Shown: positions 8,579-16,288 of the stretch, piece after piece
How positions within the stretch are numbered: position 1 is the stretch's first letter
How the letters are laid out: each line of letters opens with the position of its first letter
Source: CAILUG01 sp038125665
GTDB taxonomy: Bacteria; Pseudomonadota; Gammaproteobacteria; Pseudomonadales; Pseudohongiellaceae
DNA: 64,000 bases
Direction: 5' to 3'
Assembly: GCA_038125665.1 (NCBI GenBank)
Contig: JAYPEI010000002.1
Coordinates: 219,603-283,602 of the forward strand
Position numbers and translations under genes: made by a program
Notes under the pieces: generated by a model
Told to the model about the DNA's origin: nothing
The model's database searches: none
What the model saw: only the letters and a program-made list of their open reading frames with translations

Positions 8579-10297
8579 TTAATCTACTCGCAAGCTTTGT
8601 CCAGGGTGTATGAGGTTAGTGTTTAAACTATTGAGGCGTTTCAGTTGGTCAACACTTTTATTGAAACGTCTGGCAATCATATAAAGATTGTCACCCTTCT
8701 TAACTCGATAAGTGATTACCTTCGCTACGTTACCTTCTAATGTGCGGGCAGCGGAGTGAATTGTGAGTTCTTGATTTGGGAAGATGGTAGACCCTTTAAT
8801 GTCATTGTTTGCTTGAATACTCACGACAGAAACACCAAATTGCTGGGCAATCTTCCCTAGGGTATCTCCAGATTTTACTTTGTAGATTGTGGGGATTAAA
8901 TCAATAACACCTTCCTCAACTTGTACGGGCTGGCGTAAGCTGACAGCAAGGAGGGGTTTATCTGGTGTTGACCCTGCCTGTTCAACAAGTTCAAATTCAT
9001 CGGACAAGGGGATAGGGCGATTCACAGAATTGCCAAAAGCAACTGAGCGAAGTGTCTCGCTCAAAATTTCAATGCTTGTTAATTGGGCAGTGCCGGGTAT
9101 CAATAATTCCTGATTGATACGAATTAAGCTGCCTTTGATATTGTTGGCTAGTTGCAGCTCTTTAACCGTAGTGTTATGGGAACGGGCGATAGCCCCAAGC
9201 GTGTCACCGCTTCTCACAATATATTTATCGTGCCCTTTCAGTTCGACAGGTTTTTGCTGTTCAAAATTACCCAAGAAGCGCTCAAAACTATTTCTTGGTA
9301 TACGTAATACATAAGCTTGACCATCACCCGGTAATGTTGAGCGTAATAGAGCAGGGTTTAGCTGGCGGATGGTGGGTACGTCAGTACCAGCAAGACTGGC
9401 TGCATCCTCAATAGCCAACATTCCTATAATAGAGATTTCATCGTAAGCTAGTTCCTCTCCGAGGTAATCGACCTCAATACCGTATTGGGTTGGATTCGAG
9501 AGCAGCAAAGCATTAGCAATAAACTTGGGGACGAAGCCTCGTGTTTCTTGTGGAAGATGTGGATAGACATCCCAGTAGGTAGGGTTATCATTTAAATTGT
9601 AGCCAGCGCGTCTGATAGCGCGAGTGATGCAGCGATAACTGCAGTTATATCCTGCAAGAGCTAGGTGCCAACGGCCGTTGTAATCCTGATTTAGTTTTTT
9701 AAGGTGCTTAGCGGCAGCTCGAGTTGATAGTTCAGGATCTCGACGCTCGTCTACCCACTCATCAATGCGTAACCCCTCGCTACGACCAGTGGCTTTCATG
9801 AACTGCCACATACCAACCGCCCCAGCTCGGCTGGTAATGGTGGGGTTTAGACCACTCTCACCGATTGCAAGATATTTTAGTTCATCAGGCACACCTTCTT
9901 CAGCAAAAATTTTTTCAATCATTGGAAAGTAGATATGGCTTCGTTCCGCCCATATGCGCAGGACAGTACGATTATTTTGCAGCATATTGTTGATGGTTCG
10001 CTCAACAAGACGGTTAGGAGTCATTGGTATAGTGGTGCCTACTACTTCAACAGAGCCTTCATCAAGGCTATCGTTAACTTTAGGCTCCTTTGGTTCGGTC
10101 GAGATAGATTTCTCACTTGCTTTAACAGCGTCTTTAACTAATGAAGAAATCACTGCTTCAGGAGACGACTTGAATTCTAGGCTCTTTTGCTCCGCAATGG
10201 TGTCTATGCTCTGAAACGTGGCGCAGGAAGACAACACAAAGGTGAGCGTAAGTGCGATGAGAAAGTGATTTTTTTTAACTAGAGAAAACAAAACCAT
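8579..10297 (-). CDS. mltD: MltD-like membrane-bound lytic murein transglycosylase
   Basis: MltD-type enzymes cleave peptidoglycan glycan strands and leave 1,6-anhydroMurNAc ends. The N-terminus from the ATG at 10297 has a hydrophobic segment ending in a lipobox-like LSSC, so this is an outer-membrane lipoprotein candidate. The SLT catalytic domain has IGESGLNPTITSRAGAVGMW with the catalytic Glu, followed by GRWHLALAGYNCS. Three LysM modules close the protein at about 360-405, 470-515 and 525-570 (each with SGDTL or KGDNL). E. coli MltD has fewer LysM repeats by my memory. A longer TTG start (10324) is possible; neither start has a strong ribosome-binding site. Confidence 0.93.
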   Translation of the reverse strand: MVLFSLVKKNHFLIALTLTFVLSSCATFQSIDTIAEQKSLEFKSSPEAVISSLVKDAVKASEKSISTEPKEPKVNDSLDEGSVEVVGTTIPMTPNRLVERTINNMLQNNRTVLRIWAERSHIYFPMIEKIFAEEGVPDELKYLAIGESGLNPTITSRAGAVGMWQFMKATGRSEGLRIDEWVDERRDPELSTRAAAKHLKKLNQDYNGRWHLALAGYNCSYRCITRAIRRAGYNLNDNPTYWDVYPHLPQETRGFVPKFIANALLLSNPTQYGIEVDYLGEELAYDEISIIGMLAIEDAASLAGTDVPTIRQLNPALLRSTLPGDGQAYVLRIPRNSFERFLGNFEQQKPVELKGHDKYIVRSGDTLGAIARSHNTTVKELQLANNIKGSLIRINQELLIPGTAQLTSIEILSETLRSVAFGNSVNRPIPLSDEFELVEQAGSTPDKPLLAVSLRQPVQVEEGVIDLIPTIYKVKSGDTLGKIAQQFGVSVVSIQANNDIKGSTIFPNQELTIHSAARTLEGNVAKVITYRVKKGDNLYMIARRFNKSVDQLKRLNSLNTNLIHPGQSLRVD

Positions 10298-10403
10298 GGA
10301 TAACTTTGAGTGATGTTGGAGCAAGTATTATGCACATCTGTGCCAAAAAGTTAAGTATTTTTAATTTAAAAAAAACTTAACCTACTGAAAGAATTAAAAA
10401 TTT

Positions 10404-10440
10404 CCAAAAAAAACGGCAGCCTTAAGGTCAGCTGCCGTTT
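10404..10440 (-). terminator. Strong intrinsic terminator
   Basis: AAACGGCAGC (10411-10420) and GCTGCCGTTT (10431-10440) form a perfect 10-bp stem with a 10-nt loop. Read on the minus strand the stem runs straight into an uninterrupted T tract. It would end transcripts from the minus-strand dehydrogenase gene, or from an RNA starting in 10441-10562, before mltD. Confidence 0.85.
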
Positions 10441-10562
10441 AAAATTTGGTGGCCAAGCAGGGAATTCATATTGTCCCGTAGGGTCTTAGGAAAACCACGC
10501 CCAGCCATTCACTTTGTCCTTTAAGCTGACAGTAAGTTCCCTAAAAAAATTAAAAAAATAAT
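10441..10562 (-). ncRNA. Candidate structured RNA upstream of mltD
   Basis: On the minus strand this segment lies directly before a strong terminator. AGGGAA near its start can pair with TTCCCT near its end to close a multi-branch fold. Internally CCCTACGGG is a small hairpin, and TGGCTGGG can pair with CTTGGCCA, followed by CCA. It does not match the 4.5S, 6S, tmRNA or RNase P sequences I remember, nor the common riboswitches. It may be an sRNA, an attenuator for mltD, or simply the 3' untranslated region of the dehydrogenase gene. Confidence 0.3.
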
Positions 10563-11579
10563 TTAAAGGGAAATCACTACCTTACCAAAATGTTTTTGGC
10601 TGTGCAGATATCCATAGGCAGCCACTGTCTCATCAAGAGAGAAACTCTTATCGATAAATGGTTCTAGCTTGTTGATAGTAATAGCTTTGTTCATATTTTC
10701 AAACATGCGACGGTTTCCAACAAAAATTCCGTGAAGACTACCAGCCTTCAGCATTAGGGTATGCGGGCTAGTATCACCTTCGCGAGTTAGTACGCCAATC
10801 AAACTTACTTTTCCACCTTGCGCCAAAGCTCGCATTGAACGTGCTACTGTGCCGGCACCTCCCACTTCAACAACAACATCAGCTCCATGACCGGCAGTCA
10901 ATCTCATCACTTCTTGGTCCCACTCTGGGATGTCTTTGTAGTTGAGGGTCATATCAGCTCCAAGCTCTTTAGCTCGCTCGAGTTTCTCTGCGGAAGAAGA
11001 AGTAATAATTACTTGCGCGCCAGCCGCTTTAGCAAGAAGCAATGCTTGCAGAGAAACGCCACCTGTACCCAACAAGAGAACAGTTTGGCCTGCTTGCAGG
11101 GGATGTCCTGCCTCCATTAGTGCATTCCATGCTGTCAATCCTGCACAGGGAAGAGTAGCTGCTTGGGCATCAGATAAATGTGCGGGAACAGCCACTGCAT
11201 CATCAGCATTGAAAACGACATATTCCGCTAGAACACCTGGGGTAGAGCCTGCGCCAAGTGCAGCATGAGCCGTGGGATTGGGGATTTCATTGATACATTG
11301 ACGGAAGAAGGTACCTGCAACTCGGTCACCCAACTTAAATCTAGAGATGCCCTCGCCCAAGGCAACTACTTCACCAACTCCATCTGAAAGTGGCACTAAA
11401 TCAACTGGTACTGGACCTCCTATATAGACCCCCATCGGGACTGCTAGATCCCGGTAATTAAGAGCTGCCGCTTTAATTTTGACCAGAATTTGACCAGGAC
11501 CTGCCTCTGGCATTGGTAGATCGGTGCTTTGGAGACCCTCCAGTGAGGAGCTGCCTGCTTTAATGACAAATGCTTTCAT
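10563..11579 (-). CDS. Medium-chain NAD(P)-dependent alcohol dehydrogenase/quinone oxidoreductase
   Basis: This 338-residue protein is a medium-chain dehydrogenase/reductase. The N-terminal GroES-like domain has AALNYRDLAVPMG and LSDGVGEVVALG; the Rossmann domain has LLLGTGGVSLQALLLAKAAGA near residue 170. The typical zinc-ligand pattern and the four structural-zinc cysteines are absent, so it looks like a zinc-free quinone-oxidoreductase-type member. Substrate and pathway cannot be deduced. It is a single-gene unit, with the terminator at 10404-10440 downstream and a 250-bp gap shared with divergent tsaD upstream. Confidence 0.85.
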   Translation of the reverse strand: MKAFVIKAGSSSLEGLQSTDLPMPEAGPGQILVKIKAAALNYRDLAVPMGVYIGGPVPVDLVPLSDGVGEVVALGEGISRFKLGDRVAGTFFRQCINEIPNPTAHAALGAGSTPGVLAEYVVFNADDAVAVPAHLSDAQAATLPCAGLTAWNALMEAGHPLQAGQTVLLLGTGGVSLQALLLAKAAGAQVIITSSSAEKLERAKELGADMTLNYKDIPEWDQEVMRLTAGHGADVVVEVGGAGTVARSMRALAQGGKVSLIGVLTREGDTSPHTLMLKAGSLHGIFVGNRRMFENMNKAITINKLEPFIDKSFSLDETVAAYGYLHSQKHFGKVVISL

Positions 11580-11726
11580 TTGTAAACCTCAAGTTAAGAC
11601 ATATCAATTATTGATGATGATGTTAGCACAGCATAAAGCCAGCCAGTGCAGTTCACTACTAGAGAAATTATAAATGATTAGCCATTCAATGATGACAGCA
11701 TGCTCCATCCAAGGCATCCACTGCTG

Positions 11727-11735
11727 TGGTATAAT
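11727..11735 (+). promoter_or_regulatory. Candidate extended -10 promoter for tsaD-folB-folK
   Basis: TGGTATAAT (11727-11735) combines a TGn extension with a perfect TATAAT about 95 bases upstream of tsaD. There is no good -35, as is usual for extended -10 promoters. The same nine bases precede rpsO. Confidence 0.45.
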
Positions 11736-11829
11736 TCGCAGATAAATGACGGGGGTGATATCCCAAGATTTCAAATTTCCTACCATTTGTTGACGTGGTG
11801 CGTAAGCAAAAACTTTTTATGAGCTCTTC

Positions 11830-12861
11830 ATGTTAGTTCTTGGAATTGAAAGCTCCTGCGATGAAACCGGATTAGCGCTTTACCATAGCGAAAAGGGATT
11901 AGTTGCGGAGGTTCTACACTCTCAAATAAGCCTACATCGACCCTATGGTGGTGTCGTGCCTGAATTAGCCTCACGCGACCACATACGCAGGACCGTGCCC
12001 CTAATACGTGAGCTATTTACCAATGCAAGTTGTACATTGAAAGATCTTGACGGGATTGCCTATACAGCTGGGCCTGGGCTCGCGGGTGCTCTGCTTGTAG
12101 GGGCTGCTCTAGCTCGCTCAATGGGCATGGCACTGGCAATTCCTACCGTGGGCATCCATCATATGGAGGGACATCTATTAGCTCCCATGCTGGCAGACCC
12201 AGCCCCAAGCTACCCTTTTCTTGCATTGTTAGTCTCAGGCGGTCATACGCAATTAGTTCAAGTTGATGGTTTGGGAGCCTATCGACTACTAGGCGAAAGT
12301 GTTGATGATGCAGCAGGTGAAGCTTTTGATAAAGTGGCCAAGATGTTGAATCTTCCATATCCTGGCGGTCCAGAACTGGCTCGACTTGCTTTAAAGGGAA
12401 GACCTGGACGATTTGAATTTACCCGTCCGATGCTGAACCGCCCCGGTCTAGACTTTAGCTTTAGTGGGTTAAAAACAGCTGTGTTAACAGCATTGCAAGA
12501 TGTAGAAGCCGTTGGGGAAGTCACTGAACAAGATAAAGCTGACCTCGCCTATGAGTTTCAAAATACTGTTGTCGATACTCTAACAGTTAAGTGTCGGCGA
12601 GCCTTGCGCCAAAGTGGTCTAGATTCTCTCGTTGTGGCAGGTGGAGTAAGCGCCAACACAGCCTTACGCAAGTCTTTACATGAGATGGTAAAAGCAGAAA
12701 ATGTACATTTATACTTTCCCCCGCTGGCGTATTGCACCGATAATGGAGCTATGATTGCGTATGCTGGTTGCCAGCGATTGTTGGCTGGCGAAGCAGATGA
12801 TTTAACAATTAAAGCACAGCCACGCTGGAACTTATCTTCACTCTCTGTGCCAACTGAATAA
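11830..12861 (+). CDS. tsaD: tRNA N6-adenosine threonylcarbamoyltransferase TsaD
   Basis: TsaD, with TsaB and TsaE, transfers the threonylcarbamoyl group to A37 of ANN-decoding tRNAs in the cytoplasm. The 343 residues are full length. The N-terminus VLGIESSCDETGLALY is the ASKHA phosphate loop, HHMEGHLLAP near 110 holds the metal-binding histidines, LLVSGGHTQL follows, and VVAGGVSANTALR and the late CTDNGAMIAYAG complete the signature. folB starts 20 bp downstream and folK overlaps folB, so the three probably share a transcript. In relatives plsY often lies next to tsaD; it is absent here. Confidence 0.98.
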   Translation: MLVLGIESSCDETGLALYHSEKGLVAEVLHSQISLHRPYGGVVPELASRDHIRRTVPLIRELFTNASCTLKDLDGIAYTAGPGLAGALLVGAALARSMGMALAIPTVGIHHMEGHLLAPMLADPAPSYPFLALLVSGGHTQLVQVDGLGAYRLLGESVDDAAGEAFDKVAKMLNLPYPGGPELARLALKGRPGRFEFTRPMLNRPGLDFSFSGLKTAVLTALQDVEAVGEVTEQDKADLAYEFQNTVVDTLTVKCRRALRQSGLDSLVVAGGVSANTALRKSLHEMVKAENVHLYFPPLAYCTDNGAMIAYAGCQRLLAGEADDLTIKAQPRWNLSSLSVPTE

Positions 12862-12881
12862 GATAAAACTGGAGTTGACCC

Positions 12882-13250
12882 TTGGATATCGTGTACATCC
12901 GCGGCCTAGAAGTAAAAACTGTGATTGGTGTTTATGACTGGGAACGCGAAATTAAACAGCCTATCTCAGTCGATTTGGATATGGCTGCAGACTTCACTAA
13001 AGCTGCACAAACTGATGAGCACGAATTCGTTCTCGATTATAAAATTGTTTGTGTCCGTATCGCAGAATTGATCGAAAAAACAGATATTAAGTTGTTGGAA
13101 GCTATGGCTGAAATTATTGCTAAAGTGATACAAGATGAGTTTAAAGTTGCTTGGGTGAGAGTCAAAATTAGCAAGCCAGCAGCCATTACTGGAGCAAAAG
13201 ATGTTGGAGTCATCATCGAAAGAGGCGGTCCCCGCCCATCGGCAGCGTGA
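12882..13250 (+). CDS. folB: Dihydroneopterin aldolase FolB
   Basis: FolB converts 7,8-dihydroneopterin to 6-hydroxymethyl-dihydropterin plus glycolaldehyde in folate synthesis. The 122-residue product starts at a TTG: GGAG lies 7 bases upstream, and MDIVYIRGLEVKTVIGVYDW aligns from the first residue with E. coli FolB. The catalytic lysine region is VRVKISKPAAITGAKDVGV. Its stop overlaps the GTG start of folK (GTGA), so the two consecutive folate enzymes are translationally coupled. Confidence 0.96.
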   Translation: MDIVYIRGLEVKTVIGVYDWEREIKQPISVDLDMAADFTKAAQTDEHEFVLDYKIVCVRIAELIEKTDIKLLEAMAEIIAKVIQDEFKVAWVRVKISKPAAITGAKDVGVIIERGGPRPSAA

Positions 13251-13843
13251 CACTGGCAACTCTCGGAATAGGTTCGAATTATCAGGCAACAAAGCACATT
13301 GAGCTCTGCCTTGACGAACTTCTCCTGCGTTTTAACGATTTGACATTGTCGTCAGTATTTGCCAGTTCTGCCGTGGGCTTTGCCAATCATAAATCAACTG
13401 CCAGAAGTACAAGTGATGGAATGGAATCTACACCAAATGAAGAGGATAGCAAGGTTGAAAAGTCAGTTAGTTCAGACTATCTGAATATGGTGGTCGCGCT
13501 TGAAACCAATCTCTCAGCGGCGCAGCTTGTGGAACACCTTAAAGCCTTAGAATATAAGCTAGGACGGCGTCCTGAGCACAAAAGAGAGGGACGAGTGCCA
13601 ATAGATATCGATTTGCTTACTTTTGGCAAGGGGGGGGTTAAAGTATTCGGAAAGACGCTTCCTTCTGAGGAAATCCTTAAAGCCGCTTATGTGCTATGGC
13701 CATTATCTCAAGTCATCCCTCGACAAAGACACCCTCAGTCCGGCCTGAGTTACAGTCAGCATTGGAAAGAATTCAGTGACCCATCACAACAGATCCGACC
13801 AGTAGACTTCAATTGGCATGGACGACAGCTATCTTTGGCATGA
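13247..13843 (+). CDS. folK: 2-amino-4-hydroxy-6-hydroxymethyldihydropteridine pyrophosphokinase FolK
   Basis: FolK pyrophosphorylates the product of FolB using ATP. The GTG start lies inside the folB stop region. Family features are LGIGSNYQATKHI at the N-terminus, LNMVVALETNLSAAQLVEHLKALE, and RRPEHKREGRVPIDIDLLTFG, which holds the catalytic Asp pair and Arg residues. The usual N-terminal core is interrupted by about 30 polar, low-complexity residues (about 45-75, rich in S, T, E) where other FolKs have a short loop. At 198 residues it is longer than E. coli FolK (about 160), and the C-terminal extension is unremarkable. Confidence 0.92.
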   Translation: MTLATLGIGSNYQATKHIELCLDELLLRFNDLTLSSVFASSAVGFANHKSTARSTSDGMESTPNEEDSKVEKSVSSDYLNMVVALETNLSAAQLVEHLKALEYKLGRRPEHKREGRVPIDIDLLTFGKGGVKVFGKTLPSEEILKAAYVLWPLSQVIPRQRHPQSGLSYSQHWKEFSDPSQQIRPVDFNWHGRQLSLA

Positions 13844-14003
13844 GTCTTGCGCCAGATCCAAATTGTATGTAGCTTCGTCACTTTATTTTTTCCTTCTCTT
13901 TTTTAATGGAGATAAGATATTTTGTGATTTGATAAATGTCACTAGGACCGCTCTGAAAAAGGAAAGATTCAAGGGGAGGAATAAATTCATTGGGCGTATT
14001 TCT

Positions 14004-14510
14004 ATGAAAAAACTACTCAATAACAGATGTTTAATAGTTTCATCATGGCTTGAGAAATTCATCAAACTAAGCCTGCTCTTCATCAGCTTAAGTTGTCTGC
14101 CTATTACACATGCGCAGATCACCTTTAATGCTGCCAGAATAACAGCTGTTGATTCGTTGTCTGTTGCTGAATTTTATAAAGAAGCATTCGGTATGCATGA
14201 AGTCGAGCGTATCAATCTGCCCAATGGGGAGGTTGAGATAATGTTGAATTTTGGAGCAACACAGGCAGAAGCAATTGCGAATACCAATGCTGAAATTGTA
14301 GTAATGCCACGTACAGTAAGTCAGCAACATGAAAATGTTGCGCATGTGATTTTTACCGTAACTAATATTCAAGATACTTTTCTAGCAGCAACTGCTGCCG
14401 GTGCTGGAGTAGTCCGAGAACCCTTTGAATTCGGAAATACCGGTATTTGGATAGCAATGATTGCAGATCCTGATGGTAATCAGATCGAGCTTTTACAATA
14501 TGCGAAGTGA
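14004..14510 (+). CDS. VOC-superfamily (glyoxalase-fold) protein with signal peptide
   Basis: The product from the ATG at 14004 has 168 residues. It opens with MKKLLNN, a hydrophobic stretch and a signal-peptidase-like site (ITHAQ), so export is likely. One VOC module follows: ARITAVDSLSVAEFYKEAFGM at the start of the fold and IADPDGNQIELLQ at its end, where a family metal-ligand Glu sits. Substrate is unknown; the fold serves glyoxalases, dioxygenases and resistance proteins. The ATG lacks a nearby ribosome-binding site, while an AGGGGAGGA lies 8 bases before an in-frame ATT (13989), which might be the true start. It precedes an esterase lipoprotein by 57 bp. Confidence 0.78.
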   Translation: MKKLLNNRCLIVSSWLEKFIKLSLLFISLSCLPITHAQITFNAARITAVDSLSVAEFYKEAFGMHEVERINLPNGEVEIMLNFGATQAEAIANTNAEIVVMPRTVSQQHENVAHVIFTVTNIQDTFLAATAAGAGVVREPFEFGNTGIWIAMIADPDGNQIELLQYAK

Positions 14511-14567
14511 GTTGGATTTATCTCACTTAGACTAAACTATTTGAATTTTGATAAAAGGAAACGGCTT

Positions 14568-16259
14568 ATGCTTAATCAAAAGCTCCCGACTGTTGATCAG
14601 TTGCATTTATCGGCACTTAGTCTGGTGGCCGTTGCGGCTGCTATGCTGACAGCCTGTCAACCCGAAGTCCAAGACTCTGCTTCTTCAACAGTTGTGCCAC
14701 AATCGGCTAGCGATGCTTGTGCTGCTCTGGCAGGTATGATGATAGACAGCTCTCTGATTGGTTTGCCAAGCACAGGAGCGATAGTCAATAGTGCAGAGCT
14801 AGTGCGAGCTGAAGCAGATAATAATAGTAATGGTGAATTTTGTAAGATATTAGGCGCTATTTACCCGGTGGACTATACTGCCCCAGAGATTAATTTCGAA
14901 GTGAACCTTCCGTCACAGTGGAATGGCAAAACTTTGCAATTTGGTGGTGGTGGGCTTAATGGTGTATTGATTAATGGTCTTGGTCATTACGCTAAACAAC
15001 CAAATTCAGAGATGACTCCCTTGGCACGTGGTTATGTTACCTTAGGTTCCGATTCTGGACACCAAGGTGAATTTGGTTGGGATCCCTCTTTTTACTTAAA
15101 TGAAGAATCATTACTTAATTACGGGCACCAGCAGATAAAGAAGACTCACGATGTCGCCATGAAGATAGTTCAAGAACGCTATGGCCAGGAATCATCTCGT
15201 AATTATTTTATCGGGGGCTCTCAAGGGGGGCATGAGGGTTTTGATGCCGCACAACGTTTCCCAAATGATTATGACGGCGTGGTTGCAGGCTACCCTGCTC
15301 ATAACGTTGTTATGCTCCATCTATCAGCGTTGAACTATGCTCGTGCACTTGACCCAGATCACGGTGATGGTTGGATGAATCCAGCAGAAATTGGTTGGTA
15401 TACGGATCAAGTTTATGCGCGTTGTGATGACCTCGATGGAGCTAAAGATGGCATTATCTCTAACAGGGTAGCTTGCCAAGGAGTTAACGCAGAGCTGAAA
15501 TTGAAAAATCAAGACAATCCTCTACGTTGTACTCTAGGTCTGAACACGGGCGATGATTGTTTGTCAGATGCTCAAATTGCGGCATTGAACACCATGGACA
15601 CTCCTTATCGCCTCAGCTTTAATGTGTTCAATGATGATGAAGGCGGGGCTGTGTTCCCCAAGTGGACACCATTTGAGGGTTCAACTTTTATGGATGGTGG
15701 AGCTTCCAATTTAGGGGTCAACGGGCCTGAACAAGCATTGCAGCGAACCCCTGGTATTGCAACGCCTGGTTATGCGATTGCCCAGAATAAAGCGTTGGAT
15801 GTGATCGATGATTTTGATGCAGATGCCTATGCAGCAGCAATTATCAAACGTGCCTCTCAACTTAGTGCTAACAGTACCAATCTAGATGCATTCCGAAATA
15901 AAGGCGGTAAGTTGATTTTCTTCCACGGTAATATTGATGATTATATTCCTGTTTATAGCTCTATTGAATATTTCAACCGACTGCTTGGCCGTTACGGCAG
16001 TGACTTGAGTAATTTTGTGCGTTTTTACACTGTTCCTGGTATGGGACACGTAACTGGTGTATTCAATGCCCGTATTTCCATGCTTGATGCCCTGGAGGCT
16101 TGGGTTGAAGAAGGTCAGCCACCTAAGGAACTTATAGCTGTGGATGCTAATGAAGCTACTGCCGGACGTACTCGACCAGTGTGCGAATATCCACAATGGC
16201 CTCAATACAATGGAAGTGGAGATATTAACTCTGCTACAAGTTTTACGTGCATTGAATAA
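14568..16259 (+). CDS. Tannase/feruloyl esterase-family lipoprotein
   Basis: The ATG at 14568 has AAAGGAA 7 bases upstream and gives 563 residues. The N-terminus has a hydrophobic segment ending in lipobox LTAC, implying lipid anchoring in the envelope. The alpha/beta-hydrolase triad fits the tannase family: nucleophile Ser in FIGGSQGGHEG, acid Asp near FHGNIDDYIPV, and base His in PGMGHVTG. Paired cysteines (ARCDDLDGAKDG and RVACQGV) sit in the usual calcium-binding lid region. Family members cleave gallate or feruloyl/MHET-type aromatic esters; the exact substrate is not deducible. It lies between a VOC protein and an M3 peptidase, both also apparently exported. Confidence 0.88.
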   Translation: MLNQKLPTVDQLHLSALSLVAVAAAMLTACQPEVQDSASSTVVPQSASDACAALAGMMIDSSLIGLPSTGAIVNSAELVRAEADNNSNGEFCKILGAIYPVDYTAPEINFEVNLPSQWNGKTLQFGGGGLNGVLINGLGHYAKQPNSEMTPLARGYVTLGSDSGHQGEFGWDPSFYLNEESLLNYGHQQIKKTHDVAMKIVQERYGQESSRNYFIGGSQGGHEGFDAAQRFPNDYDGVVAGYPAHNVVMLHLSALNYARALDPDHGDGWMNPAEIGWYTDQVYARCDDLDGAKDGIISNRVACQGVNAELKLKNQDNPLRCTLGLNTGDDCLSDAQIAALNTMDTPYRLSFNVFNDDEGGAVFPKWTPFEGSTFMDGGASNLGVNGPEQALQRTPGIATPGYAIAQNKALDVIDDFDADAYAAAIIKRASQLSANSTNLDAFRNKGGKLIFFHGNIDDYIPVYSSIEYFNRLLGRYGSDLSNFVRFYTVPGMGHVTGVFNARISMLDALEAWVEEGQPPKELIAVDANEATAGRTRPVCEYPQWPQYNGSGDINSATSFTCIE

Positions 16260-16288
16260 TTGAAAAATTCTATCTCTTGGAGAGTGTC

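Larger units (their letters stand above)
10298..10562. other. 265-bp non-coding region between mltD and the MDR gene
   Basis: No credible reading frame is present. On the minus strand the first 120 bases contain several possible pairings and end in a strong intrinsic terminator (10404-10440). The remaining 106 bases (10298-10403) are A/T-rich and presumably hold the mltD promoter, although I cannot point to a convincing -35/-10 pair. Confidence 0.5.

Noticed and set aside
10441..10500. tRNA or tmRNA 3' end (minus-strand GGCCACCA)
   Set aside because: There is no D-arm, anticodon arm or T-loop; only a CCA-like ending and a short pairing, so no tRNA can be called.
13818..14003. Upstream extension of the VOC gene from 13818
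   Set aside because: It overlaps folK, adds a second unrelated hydrophobic stretch before the signal peptide and has no ribosome-binding site.
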